Shown piece by piece: positions 45,738-56,173 of a DNA stretch of 64,000 nucleotides. The stretch spans positions 4,867,501-4,931,500 of the forward strand of contig CP064972.1 in NCBI GenBank assembly GCA_016699405.1, given 5' to 3'. The notes under the pieces were generated by a model. The model worked only from the letters and a program-made list of their open reading frames with translations, did not search any database and was not told the DNA's origin. A program made the position numbers and the translations under genes. Positions within the stretch are counted from its first letter, which is position 1; every line of letters begins with the position of its first letter. Origin of the DNA: Holophagales bacterium. Its GTDB lineage: Bacteria; Acidobacteriota; Thermoanaerobaculia; Multivoradales; JAGPDF01.

Positions 45738-46843
45738 CTCGCCTCCTCCATCTGCGCACGCAGCGTGCGCGCTCCCGCCTCGAGATCGGCCTGTCCGAGA
45801 AGACTTCCGCCGAGGAGGAAGATCGTGTCCTCGCCGTAGACGCGGCGCCAGCGGCGGATCTTCGCCGCGTCCATGCCGCCGCCGAGCACCGGGAAGGCAG
45901 GGGCCAGCGCTCCCCACGGACGCCGCAGATGCTCCGCCACCGCCACGCACTCGCCGAGCGAGTAGGGGAAGCGCCCGCCGGCATTCGGGTAGATCGTCCC
46001 GTCGCATCCGGCGAGACGGAACAGGTCGCCCCAGAGCAGCGCCGGCGCGATCCCGTGGGCTCGCCCGAGCAACCCCCCGGTGAAGCTCGGATGGCCGAGC
46101 AGCGCGAGGCCACTCGAGGCCGCGAGCCCCCGCACCGCGTCGAACCCGACGAGCAGCGGGGCGACGAGCGCGGCGCGACAGCCGGCGGCGCGAGCGCGCG
46201 CCGCCCGTTCGTCCAGTCGCTCGACGTTGCCGGTCAGGTTCGGCAGGTAGAGCGTCCGACCGCCGCTCGCCGCGTTGGCCCGCTCGACCGCCTCCTGGCA
46301 GCGCTCGAGTCGCTCGGCAAACGGCGCCCACGGCTGGTCGACGAGGGAGTGGTCGTCCTTGATCAGGTCGATCCCGCCGCGGGCGAGCCGGCCGGCAAGC
46401 GCCGCAAGCTCTTGCGCCGAGAGCCCGAGCGGCTTGAGCGCCGCGCAGAGAAGAGGACGCGCCGGCACGCCCGAGAGCGCGCGCAAGCCGGCGATCCCGA
46501 AGCGCGGGCCGACGAAACCGGCGAGGAGCTCCTCCGGCCAGCCGACCGCTTCGATCCGCACGCCCTGCTGCATCGAAATGTTGCCGAAGAGCAGGTTGAG
46601 CAGTTGCGGCAGGTCGTCGCCGACCGCGGCCAGCGGGAACGACAGGGTCGCTCGCGCGCGACGCGGGCCCGTGATCTCGACGGCCTCGACCCGCCCGACC
46701 ACGGCTTCGCGCACCGATCGCGAAACCAGGGCGAGGTCGAGCTCGACGGTCTGCTCCCGTGCGATCCCCTCGGCCTTGGCGGTGGCGTCCTCTCCCGCGG
46801 CGGGGCGCAGCGCATAGTCGATCCGGAGGCGGGCGGCGCTCAT
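45734..46843 (-). CDS. RubisCO-like protein (form IV), probable methylthioribulose-1-phosphate isomerase
   Basis: 369 residues with the RubisCO large-subunit fold: N-terminal domain with LLNLLFGNIS, then barrel strands RPLLCAALKPLGLS, GGIDLIKDDHSLVDQPW, ALLGHPSFTGG, TIYPNAGGRFPYS and FLLGGSLLG. The Lys-Asp-Asp stretch is kept but the third residue is His instead of Glu, and the canonical carboxylase motif is not complete, so it is a RubisCO-like protein and not a CO2-fixing enzyme. In R. rubrum the homologue isomerises methylthioribulose 1-phosphate for the MTA-isoprenoid shunt. A TAGGAT element lies ten bases before the ATG. Confidence 0.87.
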   Translation of the reverse strand: MSAARLRIDYALRPAAGEDATAKAEGIAREQTVELDLALVSRSVREAVVGRVEAVEITGPRRARATLSFPLAAVGDDLPQLLNLLFGNISMQQGVRIEAVGWPEELLAGFVGPRFGIAGLRALSGVPARPLLCAALKPLGLSAQELAALAGRLARGGIDLIKDDHSLVDQPWAPFAERLERCQEAVERANAASGGRTLYLPNLTGNVERLDERAARARAAGCRAALVAPLLVGFDAVRGLAASSGLALLGHPSFTGGLLGRAHGIAPALLWGDLFRLAGCDGTIYPNAGGRFPYSLGECVAVAEHLRRPWGALAPAFPVLGGGMDAAKIRRWRRVYGEDTIFLLGGSLLGQADLEAGARTLRAQMEEAR

Positions 46844-46977
46844 GGCGAGCGCGATCCTATCCGCGCTGCCGCGAGCGCCGTCGACGATGCCGGATCGGCC
46901 CCGAATCGGACCCGCGAATTCCTTGTCCTTTCCCGCAGTCCGCGATAGAAACCGATCGACCGATGGGGAGGTGTGTC

Positions 46978-48546
46978 ATGCGGACGAACATGGTCGCAGC
47001 GTTCGGGCTGGGTCTGGCGCTCGGCGTCGCCGCGCTGGCCGGCGGCGGCGAATTCGGCAAGGAGGTGGCGGTCCCGCGCCACCTCGCCGACGGCGAAGAG
47101 CTGACGATGGACCGCACGCAGTTGCTCAACCACGGGCAACTGCTCTTCGAGGCAATGTGGACCAACCAGGAGGGCGCCGGGCGGCCGCTGACCAAGGGCA
47201 CCGGCAAGCCGCTCACCGCACCGGGCGATCCGCTGACCTTCCCGCGCAACTTCAATCGCATCTCGGCACCCGACGCGAACTCCTGTGTTGGCTGCCACAA
47301 CCTGCCCCGCTCGGGCGGCGGCGGCGACATCGTCGCCAACGTCTTCGTGCTCGGTCAGCGCTTCGACCACGTCACCTTCGATCCGAACGACGCCACGCCG
47401 ACCGGCGCCTCGCACGACGAGCGTGGGCAGTTCGCCCGGCTCGACGAGATCGCCAACAGCCGCTTGACCCTTGGCATGTTCGGCTCCGGCTACATCGAAA
47501 TGCTGGCGCGCCAGATCACCCGCGATCTGCAGCGCCTGCGTGACGCGACGCCCGCCGGCGGCGCCACGCCGCTCATCGCCAAGGGGATTTCGTTCGGCAC
47601 CCTCGCCCGGCGCGTCGACGGGAGATGGGAGGTCTCGGGCGTCGAGGGGCTCGGTGCAGCGAGCCTGGCCACCAGCGGTCCGGCGAATCCGCCCAGCCTC
47701 GTCGTTCGTCCGTTCCACCAGGCCGGCGCCGTGGTCTCGCTGCGCGAGTTCACCAACAACGCCTTCAATCACCACCACGGCATCCAGACCGAGGAGCGCT
47801 TCGGTCGCGGCGTCGACGCCGACGGCGACGGCTTCGTCGACGAGATGACGCGGGCGGACGTCACCGCCGTGACGCTCTGGCAGGCGACCCTGCCGCCGCC
47901 CGGACGGGTGATCGCGCGCTATCGCCCACTCGAAGAGGCGGTGCTGCTCGGCGAGCGGAAGTTCGCGGCGATCGGCTGCGCGGGTTGCCACGTCCCGTCG
48001 CTGCCGCTCGACGACTGGGGCTGGTTCTTCGTCGAACCGAACCCGTACAACCCGCCGGGGAACCTCCGTCCGGGCGATGCGCCCGAGCTCAAGGTGAACC
48101 TCAACAGCGAGTTCTTGCCCGGACCGCGGCTGCACGCCGACCACGGCGTCACCCAGGTCGCCGCCTTCACCGACTTCAAGCTGCACGACATCACGAGCGG
48201 TCCGGACGACCCGAACCGCGAGCCGCTCGACATGCATCAGGCGGCCGGCTCGGACCCGTTCTTCGCCGGCAACGGCAAGTTCCTCACCAAGAAGCTCTGG
48301 GGCGCCGCCAACGAGCCGCCGTACTTCCACCACGGCAAGTACACGACGATGCGCGAGGCGATCCTGGCTCACGCCGGCGAGGCCGCGTCCTCCGCGGCAG
48401 GGTTCCGGGCGCTCGCCGCAGCCGAGCAGGACGCCGTCATCGAATTCCTCAAGACGCTCCGCGTGCTGCCCGAGAACGCTTCGGGCCTGGTGCTCGACGA
48501 GAAGGGCCTGGCCCGTGAATGGCCCCCGGAGTGGGCGGCGAACTAG
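46978..48546 (+). CDS. exported di-heme c-type cytochrome (DHOR-like)
   Basis: 522 residues with a signal peptide (MVAAFGLGLALGVAALAGGG). Two heme-c motifs, SCVGCH (about residue 103) and GCAGCH (about residue 340), are placed in two halves, as in di-heme peroxidase or DHOR/thiol-oxidoreductase-like proteins (pfam DHOR). HNLPRSGGGGD, NAFNHHHGIQTEERFG and TLWQATLPPPGRV are further family-like stretches. It acts in the periplasm as an electron-transfer or peroxidase-type enzyme. GGGGAGG before ATG 46978 fixes the start. Divergent from the RubisCO-like gene. Confidence 0.83.
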   Translation: MRTNMVAAFGLGLALGVAALAGGGEFGKEVAVPRHLADGEELTMDRTQLLNHGQLLFEAMWTNQEGAGRPLTKGTGKPLTAPGDPLTFPRNFNRISAPDANSCVGCHNLPRSGGGGDIVANVFVLGQRFDHVTFDPNDATPTGASHDERGQFARLDEIANSRLTLGMFGSGYIEMLARQITRDLQRLRDATPAGGATPLIAKGISFGTLARRVDGRWEVSGVEGLGAASLATSGPANPPSLVVRPFHQAGAVVSLREFTNNAFNHHHGIQTEERFGRGVDADGDGFVDEMTRADVTAVTLWQATLPPPGRVIARYRPLEEAVLLGERKFAAIGCAGCHVPSLPLDDWGWFFVEPNPYNPPGNLRPGDAPELKVNLNSEFLPGPRLHADHGVTQVAAFTDFKLHDITSGPDDPNREPLDMHQAAGSDPFFAGNGKFLTKKLWGAANEPPYFHHGKYTTMREAILAHAGEAASSAAGFRALAAAEQDAVIEFLKTLRVLPENASGLVLDEKGLAREWPPEWAAN

Positions 48547-48561
48547 CCCGCGCACCCGGGA

Positions 48562-48593
48562 GAGAGGCCGCCGGCGCGGCGCCGCGGCCTCTC
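48562..48593 (+). terminator. GC-rich hairpin after the cytochrome gene, no T-run
   Basis: A perfect ten-base stem GAGAGGCCGC / GCGGCCTCTC (48562-48571 with 48584-48593) 15 bases after the stop. There is no T-tract, so it may be a weak or non-canonical terminator or a 3' end stabiliser. Confidence 0.45.
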
Positions 48594-48654
48594 CGCTCCT
48601 CGCCCGGCGCCTCGCCTGAATTAGACTCGTCGAGCGAGGATCCGCCGAACTGCC

Positions 48655-49188
48655 ATGCCGATCTACGAGTTCTACTGCCCCGACTGCCACACCGTCTTCA
48701 GCTTTTTCTCGGCCCGCATCGACATCGCGGCGCGCCCGGCCTGTCCGCAGTGCGGGCGACCCGAGCTCGGGCGGCGCCCGTCGCGCTTTGCCACGGTGTC
48801 GCGTCTCGGCTCGGGCAGCGAGGAGACCGAGGGTGAGTCGCCGATCCCCGGCCTCGACGAGTCGCGGATGGAGCAGGCGATGGAGCAGCTCGCCGGCGAG
48901 ATGGAAGGGCTGGGCGGCATGGAGGGCGACGAGAGCCCCGACCCGCGCCAGCTCGCCCGCTTCATGCGGCGCTTCGGCGAAGTCTCGGGCCTCGAGCCGG
49001 GACCGAAGCTCGAGGAGATGCTGCACCAGCTCGAGAACGGCGCCGACCCGGATTCGTTCGACGACGAGCTCGGCGGCGACGAAGGCGACGACGCGGCGGC
49101 CTTCGCCGAGATGTTCAAGACGAAGCGCGCCGCGGGCGGCAAGCGCGGCGGCAAGCCGCGGATCGACGACACCCTTCACTTCCTGTGA
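48655..49188 (+). CDS. FmdB-like zinc-ribbon protein
   Basis: 177 residues. The first 50 are the FmdB-type zinc ribbon: MPIYEFYCPDCHTVF with CPQCGRPELGRRPSRFATVSR. The rest is an acidic Met/Gly-rich helical extension (SRMEQAMEQLAGEMEGLGG, QLARFMRRFGEVSG) and a basic tail. Small zinc-ribbon proteins of this type are probably regulatory or nucleic-acid-associated; no clear role is known. It overlaps the next gene by four bases (GTGA). TAGACT at 48624-48629 could be its -10 element. Confidence 0.83.
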   Translation: MPIYEFYCPDCHTVFSFFSARIDIAARPACPQCGRPELGRRPSRFATVSRLGSGSEETEGESPIPGLDESRMEQAMEQLAGEMEGLGGMEGDESPDPRQLARFMRRFGEVSGLEPGPKLEEMLHQLENGADPDSFDDELGGDEGDDAAAFAEMFKTKRAAGGKRGGKPRIDDTLHFL

Positions 49189-49694
49189 GCGAGATCGGCG
49201 CGGGACCGCTGCTGTTCGACGAACGCCAGTGGCTGGCGGCATGGGCGCTCGGCCTGATGCTCGGGGCACCCCTGCCGGCACTCCTGCCGACTCTCTTCGT
49301 CGCCCCGGCGACCGTCACGTTCGCCATCGCCCTCGCCGTCGTCGGCATCGACCTCGGCGTCCTGCTCCTGCTCGGCACGATGCAGACCCGCGTCGACGCG
49401 CGAGGCCTCCACGTGAGCTTCGGCCTCTTCGGCTGGATCCGCTTCGACTTCCCGAAAGAGAACCTCCGCTCGGCGCTCGCCCGCCGCTACCGCCCGCTCG
49501 GCGAATTCGGCGGCTGGGGCATCCGCGGCTTCGGCACCCGCCGCGCCCTCAACATGCGCGGCAACGAGGGCGTGCAGATCGCCTACCTTCGCGACGGCCG
49601 CGACGCGACCGTCCTCGTCGGCTCGCAGCGCCCCCGGGAGCTCGAGCACGCACTGCGCCTGCTCGCCGTTCCGCCACCTCCCGAAAGGCCCTGA
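49185..49694 (+). CDS. two-helix membrane protein, unknown function
   Basis: 169 residues, GTG start in a GTGA overlap with the FmdB-like gene. Two membrane helices (WLAAWALGLMLGAPLPALL; PATVTFAIALAVVGIDLGVLL) are followed by a beta-rich cytoplasmic domain (VDARGLHVSFGLFGWIRFDF, NEGVQIAYLRDGRDATVLVG) similar in layout to bacterial PH-like (bPH) domains. No enzymatic motif. It seems to form a pair with the zinc-ribbon protein. Assignment to a family is not certain. Confidence 0.7.
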   Translation: MSEIGAGPLLFDERQWLAAWALGLMLGAPLPALLPTLFVAPATVTFAIALAVVGIDLGVLLLLGTMQTRVDARGLHVSFGLFGWIRFDFPKENLRSALARRYRPLGEFGGWGIRGFGTRRALNMRGNEGVQIAYLRDGRDATVLVGSQRPRELEHALRLLAVPPPPERP

Positions 49695-49723
49695 CCGGCG
49701 GCTCGCGGCGGGCGTGGATCGCC

Positions 49724-49729
49724 TAGACT
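49724..49729 (+). promoter_or_regulatory. candidate -10 element for leaderless transcription (SLC13-type transporter)
   Basis: TAGACT lies six bases (CCCGGC) before the ATG at 49736. No ribosome-binding site precedes the start. Confidence 0.45.
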
Positions 49730-49735
49730 CCCGGC

Positions 49736-51241
<1,506 letters not shown>

Positions 51242-51246
51242 CGCAC

Positions 51247-51270
51247 CTCCCCACCCGAAAGAGTGGGGAG
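51247..51270 (+). terminator. hairpin after the SLC13-type gene
   Basis: CTCCCCAC (51247-51254) pairs with GTGGGGAG (51263-51270) around an eight-base loop, six bases after the stop. The following CTCT is not a true T-run, so efficiency is uncertain. Confidence 0.45.
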
Positions 51271-51401
51271 CTCTCCGACACGCGGCCGTGACCCGGCCGA
51301 CCGCACCGCAGGCGTAGAATTGCTGGACCGAACCGCCGCCGGCCCGCCGACACCGAGCCGCGCCCTCGTCCGCTTGACATCCCTTCGAGAGGGGCCCTTC
51401 G

Positions 51402-54400
51402 ATGACGCTTCGCCACTTCGCCACTCGGACATTCCGCCTCGTCCTCTTGCTCGCCGCCGTGTCCGCACCGCTGCACGCTCAGTGCGTCAGCCTCACCACC
51501 CTCGGCTCGGCATCGTCCCAGAACTTCGACACCCTCTCCAACACCGCCGGCAGCACGACCAATAACCTCACGATCACCGGCTGGTTCCTGACCGAGAGCG
51601 GCGGCGGAGCCCGCGACAACGAGCAGTACGGCGTCGACACCGGCGCCAGCAACACCGGCGACACTTACAGCTACGGCGCTGCCGCGGCGACCGACCGCGC
51701 CCTTGGCGGCTTGCAGAGTGGCACGCTCATCCCGATCGTCGGCGCATGCTTCACCAACAACTCGGGCAGCACGATCACCAGCCTGCAGATCGACTACACC
51801 GGCGAAGAATGGCGGCTGGGCACGGCTGCCCGCACCGATCAGATCAACTTCGAATACAGCACCACCGCCACCGACTTGGTGACCGGCACGTGGACCGGCG
51901 TGGCGGCGCTCAACTTCGTCACCCCCGTCACCGCGACCGCCGGTGCCAAAGACGGCAACCTGGCTGCGAACCGCACGGCTCTCTCGTCGACGATCCCGGC
52001 TCTTTCCATCGCCAACGGCGCGACCTTCTGGATCCGCTGGACGGACACCAATGCCTCCGGTGCGGACGACGGGCTCGCCGTCGACGACTTCTCGCTGACC
52101 CCGAACCCAGGTGGCGGCCCGGGCACACCCAACCTCTCGATCAACGACGTCACCCTCGCCGAAGGCAACGCCGGCACCACGACGTTCACCTTCACGGTGA
52201 GCCTCTCCTCCCCGGCCGGCGCCGGCGGCGTCGCTTTCGACATCGGCACCGCCGACAACACGGCGACGACTGCCAACAACGATTACGTCACGAGCTCCCT
52301 GACCGGCCAGACCATCGCGGCCGGCAACTCCACCTACAGCTTCAACGTCACCGTCAACGGCGACCTGACGCCGGAACCGAACGAGACCTTCTTCGTCAAC
52401 GTGACCAACGTGACGGGCGCCACCGTCACCGACGGCCAGGGCACCGGCACGATCAACAACGACGACGTGACGCTGACGCCGATCCACAATATCCAGGGCC
52501 CGGGCGCGAGCTCGCCGATCGTCGGCGCCTCGGTGACCACGCGCGGCATCGTCACCGGCGTGAAGAGCAACGGCTTCTTCCTTCAGGAGCCCGACGCCAG
52601 CGTCGATGCCGACCCGGCGACCTCCGAAGGCGTCTTCGTCTTCACCTCGAGCGCACCCCCGGCAGCCGCGGTCGTCGGTGCCCTGGTCCAGGTGAGCGCC
52701 ACGGTCGTGGAGTTCGTCCCGTCCGCCGACGCGCTCCAGCCGCCGCTGACGGAGCTGAGCTCGCCCACCGTCTCCCAGCTCAGCACCGGCAACCCGTTGC
52801 CGGCCGCGATCCCGCTGACCTCGACCTTCCCCGACCCGACCGGCGTGCACGACCAGCTCGAGCGGCTCGAGGGGATGCGCACCTCCGTCGCCTCGCTTAC
52901 CGTCGTCGCACCGACTCAGGGCACGGTCAACGAAGCCAATGCGACTTCGACGAGCAACGGCGTCTTCTACGGTGTCGTCACCGGCGTCGCCCGTCCGTTC
53001 CGCGAGGCAGGAATCCAGGCTCCCGATCCGGCGCCGGCCGGCGGCAGCATCCCGCCGATCCCGCGCTTCGACTCCAACCCCGAACGGATCCGCGTCGACA
53101 GCGACGCGCTCACCGGCACGACGGCGCTCAACGTCGGCACCGGCGCGGTGATCACCGGCCTCGTCGGGCCGCTCGACTACACCTTCCGCACCTACACCAT
53201 CCTGCCCGACCCGAGCGCGAATCCGGTCGTCACCGGCGGTCCGACGGCCACGGCGGTGACCAACCCGATCAGCCTCGAATTCACCGTCGCCTCGTTCAAC
53301 CTCGAGCGCTTCTTCGACACCGTTGACGACCCGGGGGTCGGCGACCCGGTGCTGACCGCGACGGCGTTCAACAATCGGTTGACCAAGGCCTCGCTGGCGA
53401 TCCGCAACTATCTGCGCATGCCGGACATCCTCGGCGTCATCGAGGTCGAGAACCTGACGACGCTGCAGGCGTTGGCGAATCGCATCAGCGTCGACGCTCT
53501 CGCCGCGTCGCAGCCGGACCCGCAGTACGTCGCCTACCTCGTCGAGGGCAACGACGTCGGCGGCATCGACGTCGGCTTCCTGGTCAAGAACGCTCCCGCG
53601 AGCAGCCTCAATCGTCACGTGACCGTGGGCGCCGTCGTACAGGAGCTCGCGAGCACCCTGTTCGTCAATCCCGACAGCTCGACTGAGCTGCTGAACGACC
53701 GGCCGACCCTGCGCCTGACCGGGACGGTCGACCACGCCAACGGCGCGAGCTTCGCCGTCACGGTCCTGGTCAATCACTTGCGCTCGCTCAACGGCGTCAA
53801 CGACGAGTCCGCCGGCACGAACGGCTGGTCGACGGTCGGCGCCCGCGTGCGCGCCAAGCGGCTGGCGCAGGCGGTCGACCTCGCCGGGCTGATCCAGGCC
53901 CGCCAGGTCGCCACGCCGACCGAGCGCATCGTCGTCATCGGCGACTTCAACGCCTTCGAAGTCAACGACGGCCTCGCCGACACGATGGACGTGATCGCCG
54001 GCACGCCGGTGCCCGACAACCAGACGGCGGTGCCGGGCGACGGCGTCGACCTGGTCAACCCCGATCTCATCAACCTCTTCTCGACTCCGCCCGCCGCGGA
54101 GCGCTACTCCTACAGCTTCGACGGCAACGCGCAGACGATCGACCACATCCTGATCAACGGCCAGGTGGCGTCGAGCGTCGTCGCCTACCGCGAAGAGCAT
54201 CCGCGCCTCGACGCCGACTTCCCGGAGACCGACCGCAACAACGCGGCGAGCGCGACCCGCCTCTCGGATCACGACCCGGTCGTCGCCTACTTCCAGGTCG
54301 CCGGATTTGCGTCCGCCGACCTCGGGGTGACCAAGACCGATTCTCCGGACCCGGTCACCGCCGGAGCCAATCTCACCTACACCGTGACGGTGCAGAACCT

Positions 54401-56006
54401 CGGCCCGGACACGGCCACGAGCGCTGCCTGGAGCGACACGCTCCCCGCCGGCACCACCTTCGTCTCCCTGGCGTCGGCGGCGGGCTGGAGCTGCACCACG
54501 CCGGCCGTCGGCAGCGGTGGCACGGTGACCTGCACGCGCGCCTCCTTCGGCCTGGCTTCCGACGTCTTCACGCTCGTCGCGGCGGTCGATCCAGGCGTCG
54601 CTGCCGGCACCGTCCTCTCGAATACGGCGGCGGCCACGTCGGCCACCGCGGACCCGCAGGCGGCCAACAACAGCGCCACGGCGACGACGACCGTCGCCGG
54701 CTTCGCCGACCTCTCGCTGACCAAGACCGACGCTCCCGACCCGGTCAATGCTGGCCAGAACCTGGTCTACACGATCACGGTGAGCAACGAGGGACCGAGC
54801 AGCGCGGCGACGGTCGCGATGACCGACCCGCTGCCTGCCAACACCACGTTCGTCTCGCTCGGCGTACCCGGGGGTTGGAGTTGCACGACCCCCGCGGTCG
54901 GTGCCGCCGGGACGGTGAGCTGCTCGATCGGCAGCTTCCCGGCCGGCAGCGCCGTCTTCACGCTCACCGTGCAGGTGAGCGCCGGCGCCGTCTCCGGGTC
55001 GCTGCTGACCAACGTCGCCACCGTCACCTCGGCGACGCCGGATCCCCATGTCGGCAGCGAAAGCGACACCTCGGTAACGACCGTCGGCGTCGGCGCCCCC
55101 GAGCTCGCGCTCGTCCTCGCCGACACCACCGATCCGGTGACCATCGGTCAGAGCCTGACCTACACGATCGACGTCACCAACGCCCTGCCCTCGGCCACCA
55201 CGCCGACCCTCACCTTCCCGCTCCCGGCCGGGCTCGGATTCACCTCGCTGGTCGCCCCCGGAGGGTGGAGCTGCACCACGCCGGCGGTCGGAGCAGGCGG
55301 CACGATCTCCTGCTCGGCAGCCAGCCTCAGCGTCGGGCTGACGACCTTCCAGGCGACGACCCAAGTCGCCACCTCGTGGGCCGCCGGCGCCACGATCAAC
55401 GCCACCGCGTCGCTTGCCGTCGACGACAGCGGTCGCCCGGTCGTGGCCACGGACGACGAGGCCACCGGCGTGCGGGCGCCGGCGAGCCTTGCCGCCACGA
55501 AGAGCGTCGCCGGTGACTTCACCGCCGGCGGCTTCATCACCTACACCCTCGTCGTCACCAACGCCGGACCGGGCGCGCTCCTCGACCTGCCCGGCGACGA
55601 GCTCAGCGACACCCTGCCGGCCTCGCTCGACCTCGTCTCGGCCTCCGCCGATGCAGGGACCGCGGTGGCCGTGACCGCCAGCAACCTCGTGACCTGGAAC
55701 GGAACGATCCCGGCGGGCGGCACGGTGACGGTGACCATCACCGCGCGGATCCTCGCCAGCACCGGCACCAGCATCTCCAACCAGGCGACGATCGCCTGGG
55801 ACGGCGACGGGGACGGGGCCTCGAACGAAGCGACCGGCGTCAGCGACGACCCGGGGACGGCGGCGGGCGGCGACCCGACGTCCTTCACCGTCGCGACGGC
55901 CCAGTCGGTGATCGAGATCCCGACCCTCGACGCGGCCGGGCTCGCCCTGCTGGCTCTGCTGCTGGCTCTGGCTGGCGCCGTGGCTCTGCGGCGCCGGCCC
56001 GCGTGA
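51402..56006 (+). CDS. large secreted Calx-beta / nuclease-like / DUF11 protein with IPTL-type tail
   Basis: 1534 residues with signal peptide (LVLLLAAVSAPLHA). Order: N-terminal region about 30-235 shared with the next gene; a Calx-beta domain (about 245-355, VTLAEGNAGTTTFTFTVSL); an OB-like lead-in; an endonuclease/exonuclease/phosphatase domain (about 625-965) with FNLERFF, GVIEVEN, VVIGDFNAF and LSDHDPV; several DUF11/beta-sandwich repeats to about 1490; and a C-terminal IPTLDAAG plus membrane helix and RRRPA. The tail marks sorting to the outer surface, as known for exosortase H targets. It is probably an extracellular nuclease (ExeM/NucH-like). GAGAGG before the ATG. Confidence 0.87.
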   Translation: MTLRHFATRTFRLVLLLAAVSAPLHAQCVSLTTLGSASSQNFDTLSNTAGSTTNNLTITGWFLTESGGGARDNEQYGVDTGASNTGDTYSYGAAAATDRALGGLQSGTLIPIVGACFTNNSGSTITSLQIDYTGEEWRLGTAARTDQINFEYSTTATDLVTGTWTGVAALNFVTPVTATAGAKDGNLAANRTALSSTIPALSIANGATFWIRWTDTNASGADDGLAVDDFSLTPNPGGGPGTPNLSINDVTLAEGNAGTTTFTFTVSLSSPAGAGGVAFDIGTADNTATTANNDYVTSSLTGQTIAAGNSTYSFNVTVNGDLTPEPNETFFVNVTNVTGATVTDGQGTGTINNDDVTLTPIHNIQGPGASSPIVGASVTTRGIVTGVKSNGFFLQEPDASVDADPATSEGVFVFTSSAPPAAAVVGALVQVSATVVEFVPSADALQPPLTELSSPTVSQLSTGNPLPAAIPLTSTFPDPTGVHDQLERLEGMRTSVASLTVVAPTQGTVNEANATSTSNGVFYGVVTGVARPFREAGIQAPDPAPAGGSIPPIPRFDSNPERIRVDSDALTGTTALNVGTGAVITGLVGPLDYTFRTYTILPDPSANPVVTGGPTATAVTNPISLEFTVASFNLERFFDTVDDPGVGDPVLTATAFNNRLTKASLAIRNYLRMPDILGVIEVENLTTLQALANRISVDALAASQPDPQYVAYLVEGNDVGGIDVGFLVKNAPASSLNRHVTVGAVVQELASTLFVNPDSSTELLNDRPTLRLTGTVDHANGASFAVTVLVNHLRSLNGVNDESAGTNGWSTVGARVRAKRLAQAVDLAGLIQARQVATPTERIVVIGDFNAFEVNDGLADTMDVIAGTPVPDNQTAVPGDGVDLVNPDLINLFSTPPAAERYSYSFDGNAQTIDHILINGQVASSVVAYREEHPRLDADFPETDRNNAASATRLSDHDPVVAYFQVAGFASADLGVTKTDSPDPVTAGANLTYTVTVQNLGPDTATSAAWSDTLPAGTTFVSLASAAGWSCTTPAVGSGGTVTCTRASFGLASDVFTLVAAVDPGVAAGTVLSNTAAATSATADPQAANNSATATTTVAGFADLSLTKTDAPDPVNAGQNLVYTITVSNEGPSSAATVAMTDPLPANTTFVSLGVPGGWSCTTPAVGAAGTVSCSIGSFPAGSAVFTLTVQVSAGAVSGSLLTNVATVTSATPDPHVGSESDTSVTTVGVGAPELALVLADTTDPVTIGQSLTYTIDVTNALPSATTPTLTFPLPAGLGFTSLVAPGGWSCTTPAVGAGGTISCSAASLSVGLTTFQATTQVATSWAAGATINATASLAVDDSGRPVVATDDEATGVRAPASLAATKSVAGDFTAGGFITYTLVVTNAGPGALLDLPGDELSDTLPASLDLVSASADAGTAVAVTASNLVTWNGTIPAGGTVTVTITARILASTGTSISNQATIAWDGDGDGASNEATGVSDDPGTAAGGDPTSFTVATAQSVIEIPTLDAAGLALLALLLALAGAVALRRRPA

Positions 56007-56046
56007 GCCGCCGATGAGTTGAGACGGGAGAGGTCTCGTTGAGTGA

Positions 56047-56072
56047 TGCGGCCCGGGGGAACCCGGGCCGCA
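56047..56072 (+). terminator. perfect 11-base hairpin between the two giant genes
   Basis: TGCGGCCCGGG / CCCGGGCCGCA with loop GGAA (56047-56057 with 56062-56072), 41 bases after the stop and before the next promoter region. No T-run follows (GCATTTCG). It probably terminates or stabilises the first transcript. Confidence 0.55.
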
Positions 56073-56173
56073 CGCATTTCGGGGCGTCTCCACTCGGCTT
56101 CCGCCCGCCCACAACCGCCCCCGGGGGCGGTATCATGCGCACTTCCCGATCAGCCCGCGAGAGGACCCACCCG

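Noticed and set aside
45734..46843. True RubisCO and carbon fixation
   Set aside because: The catalytic motif is incomplete (KDDH), the length is short, no small subunit or phosphoribulokinase is near, and the neighbourhood is sulfur-salvage.
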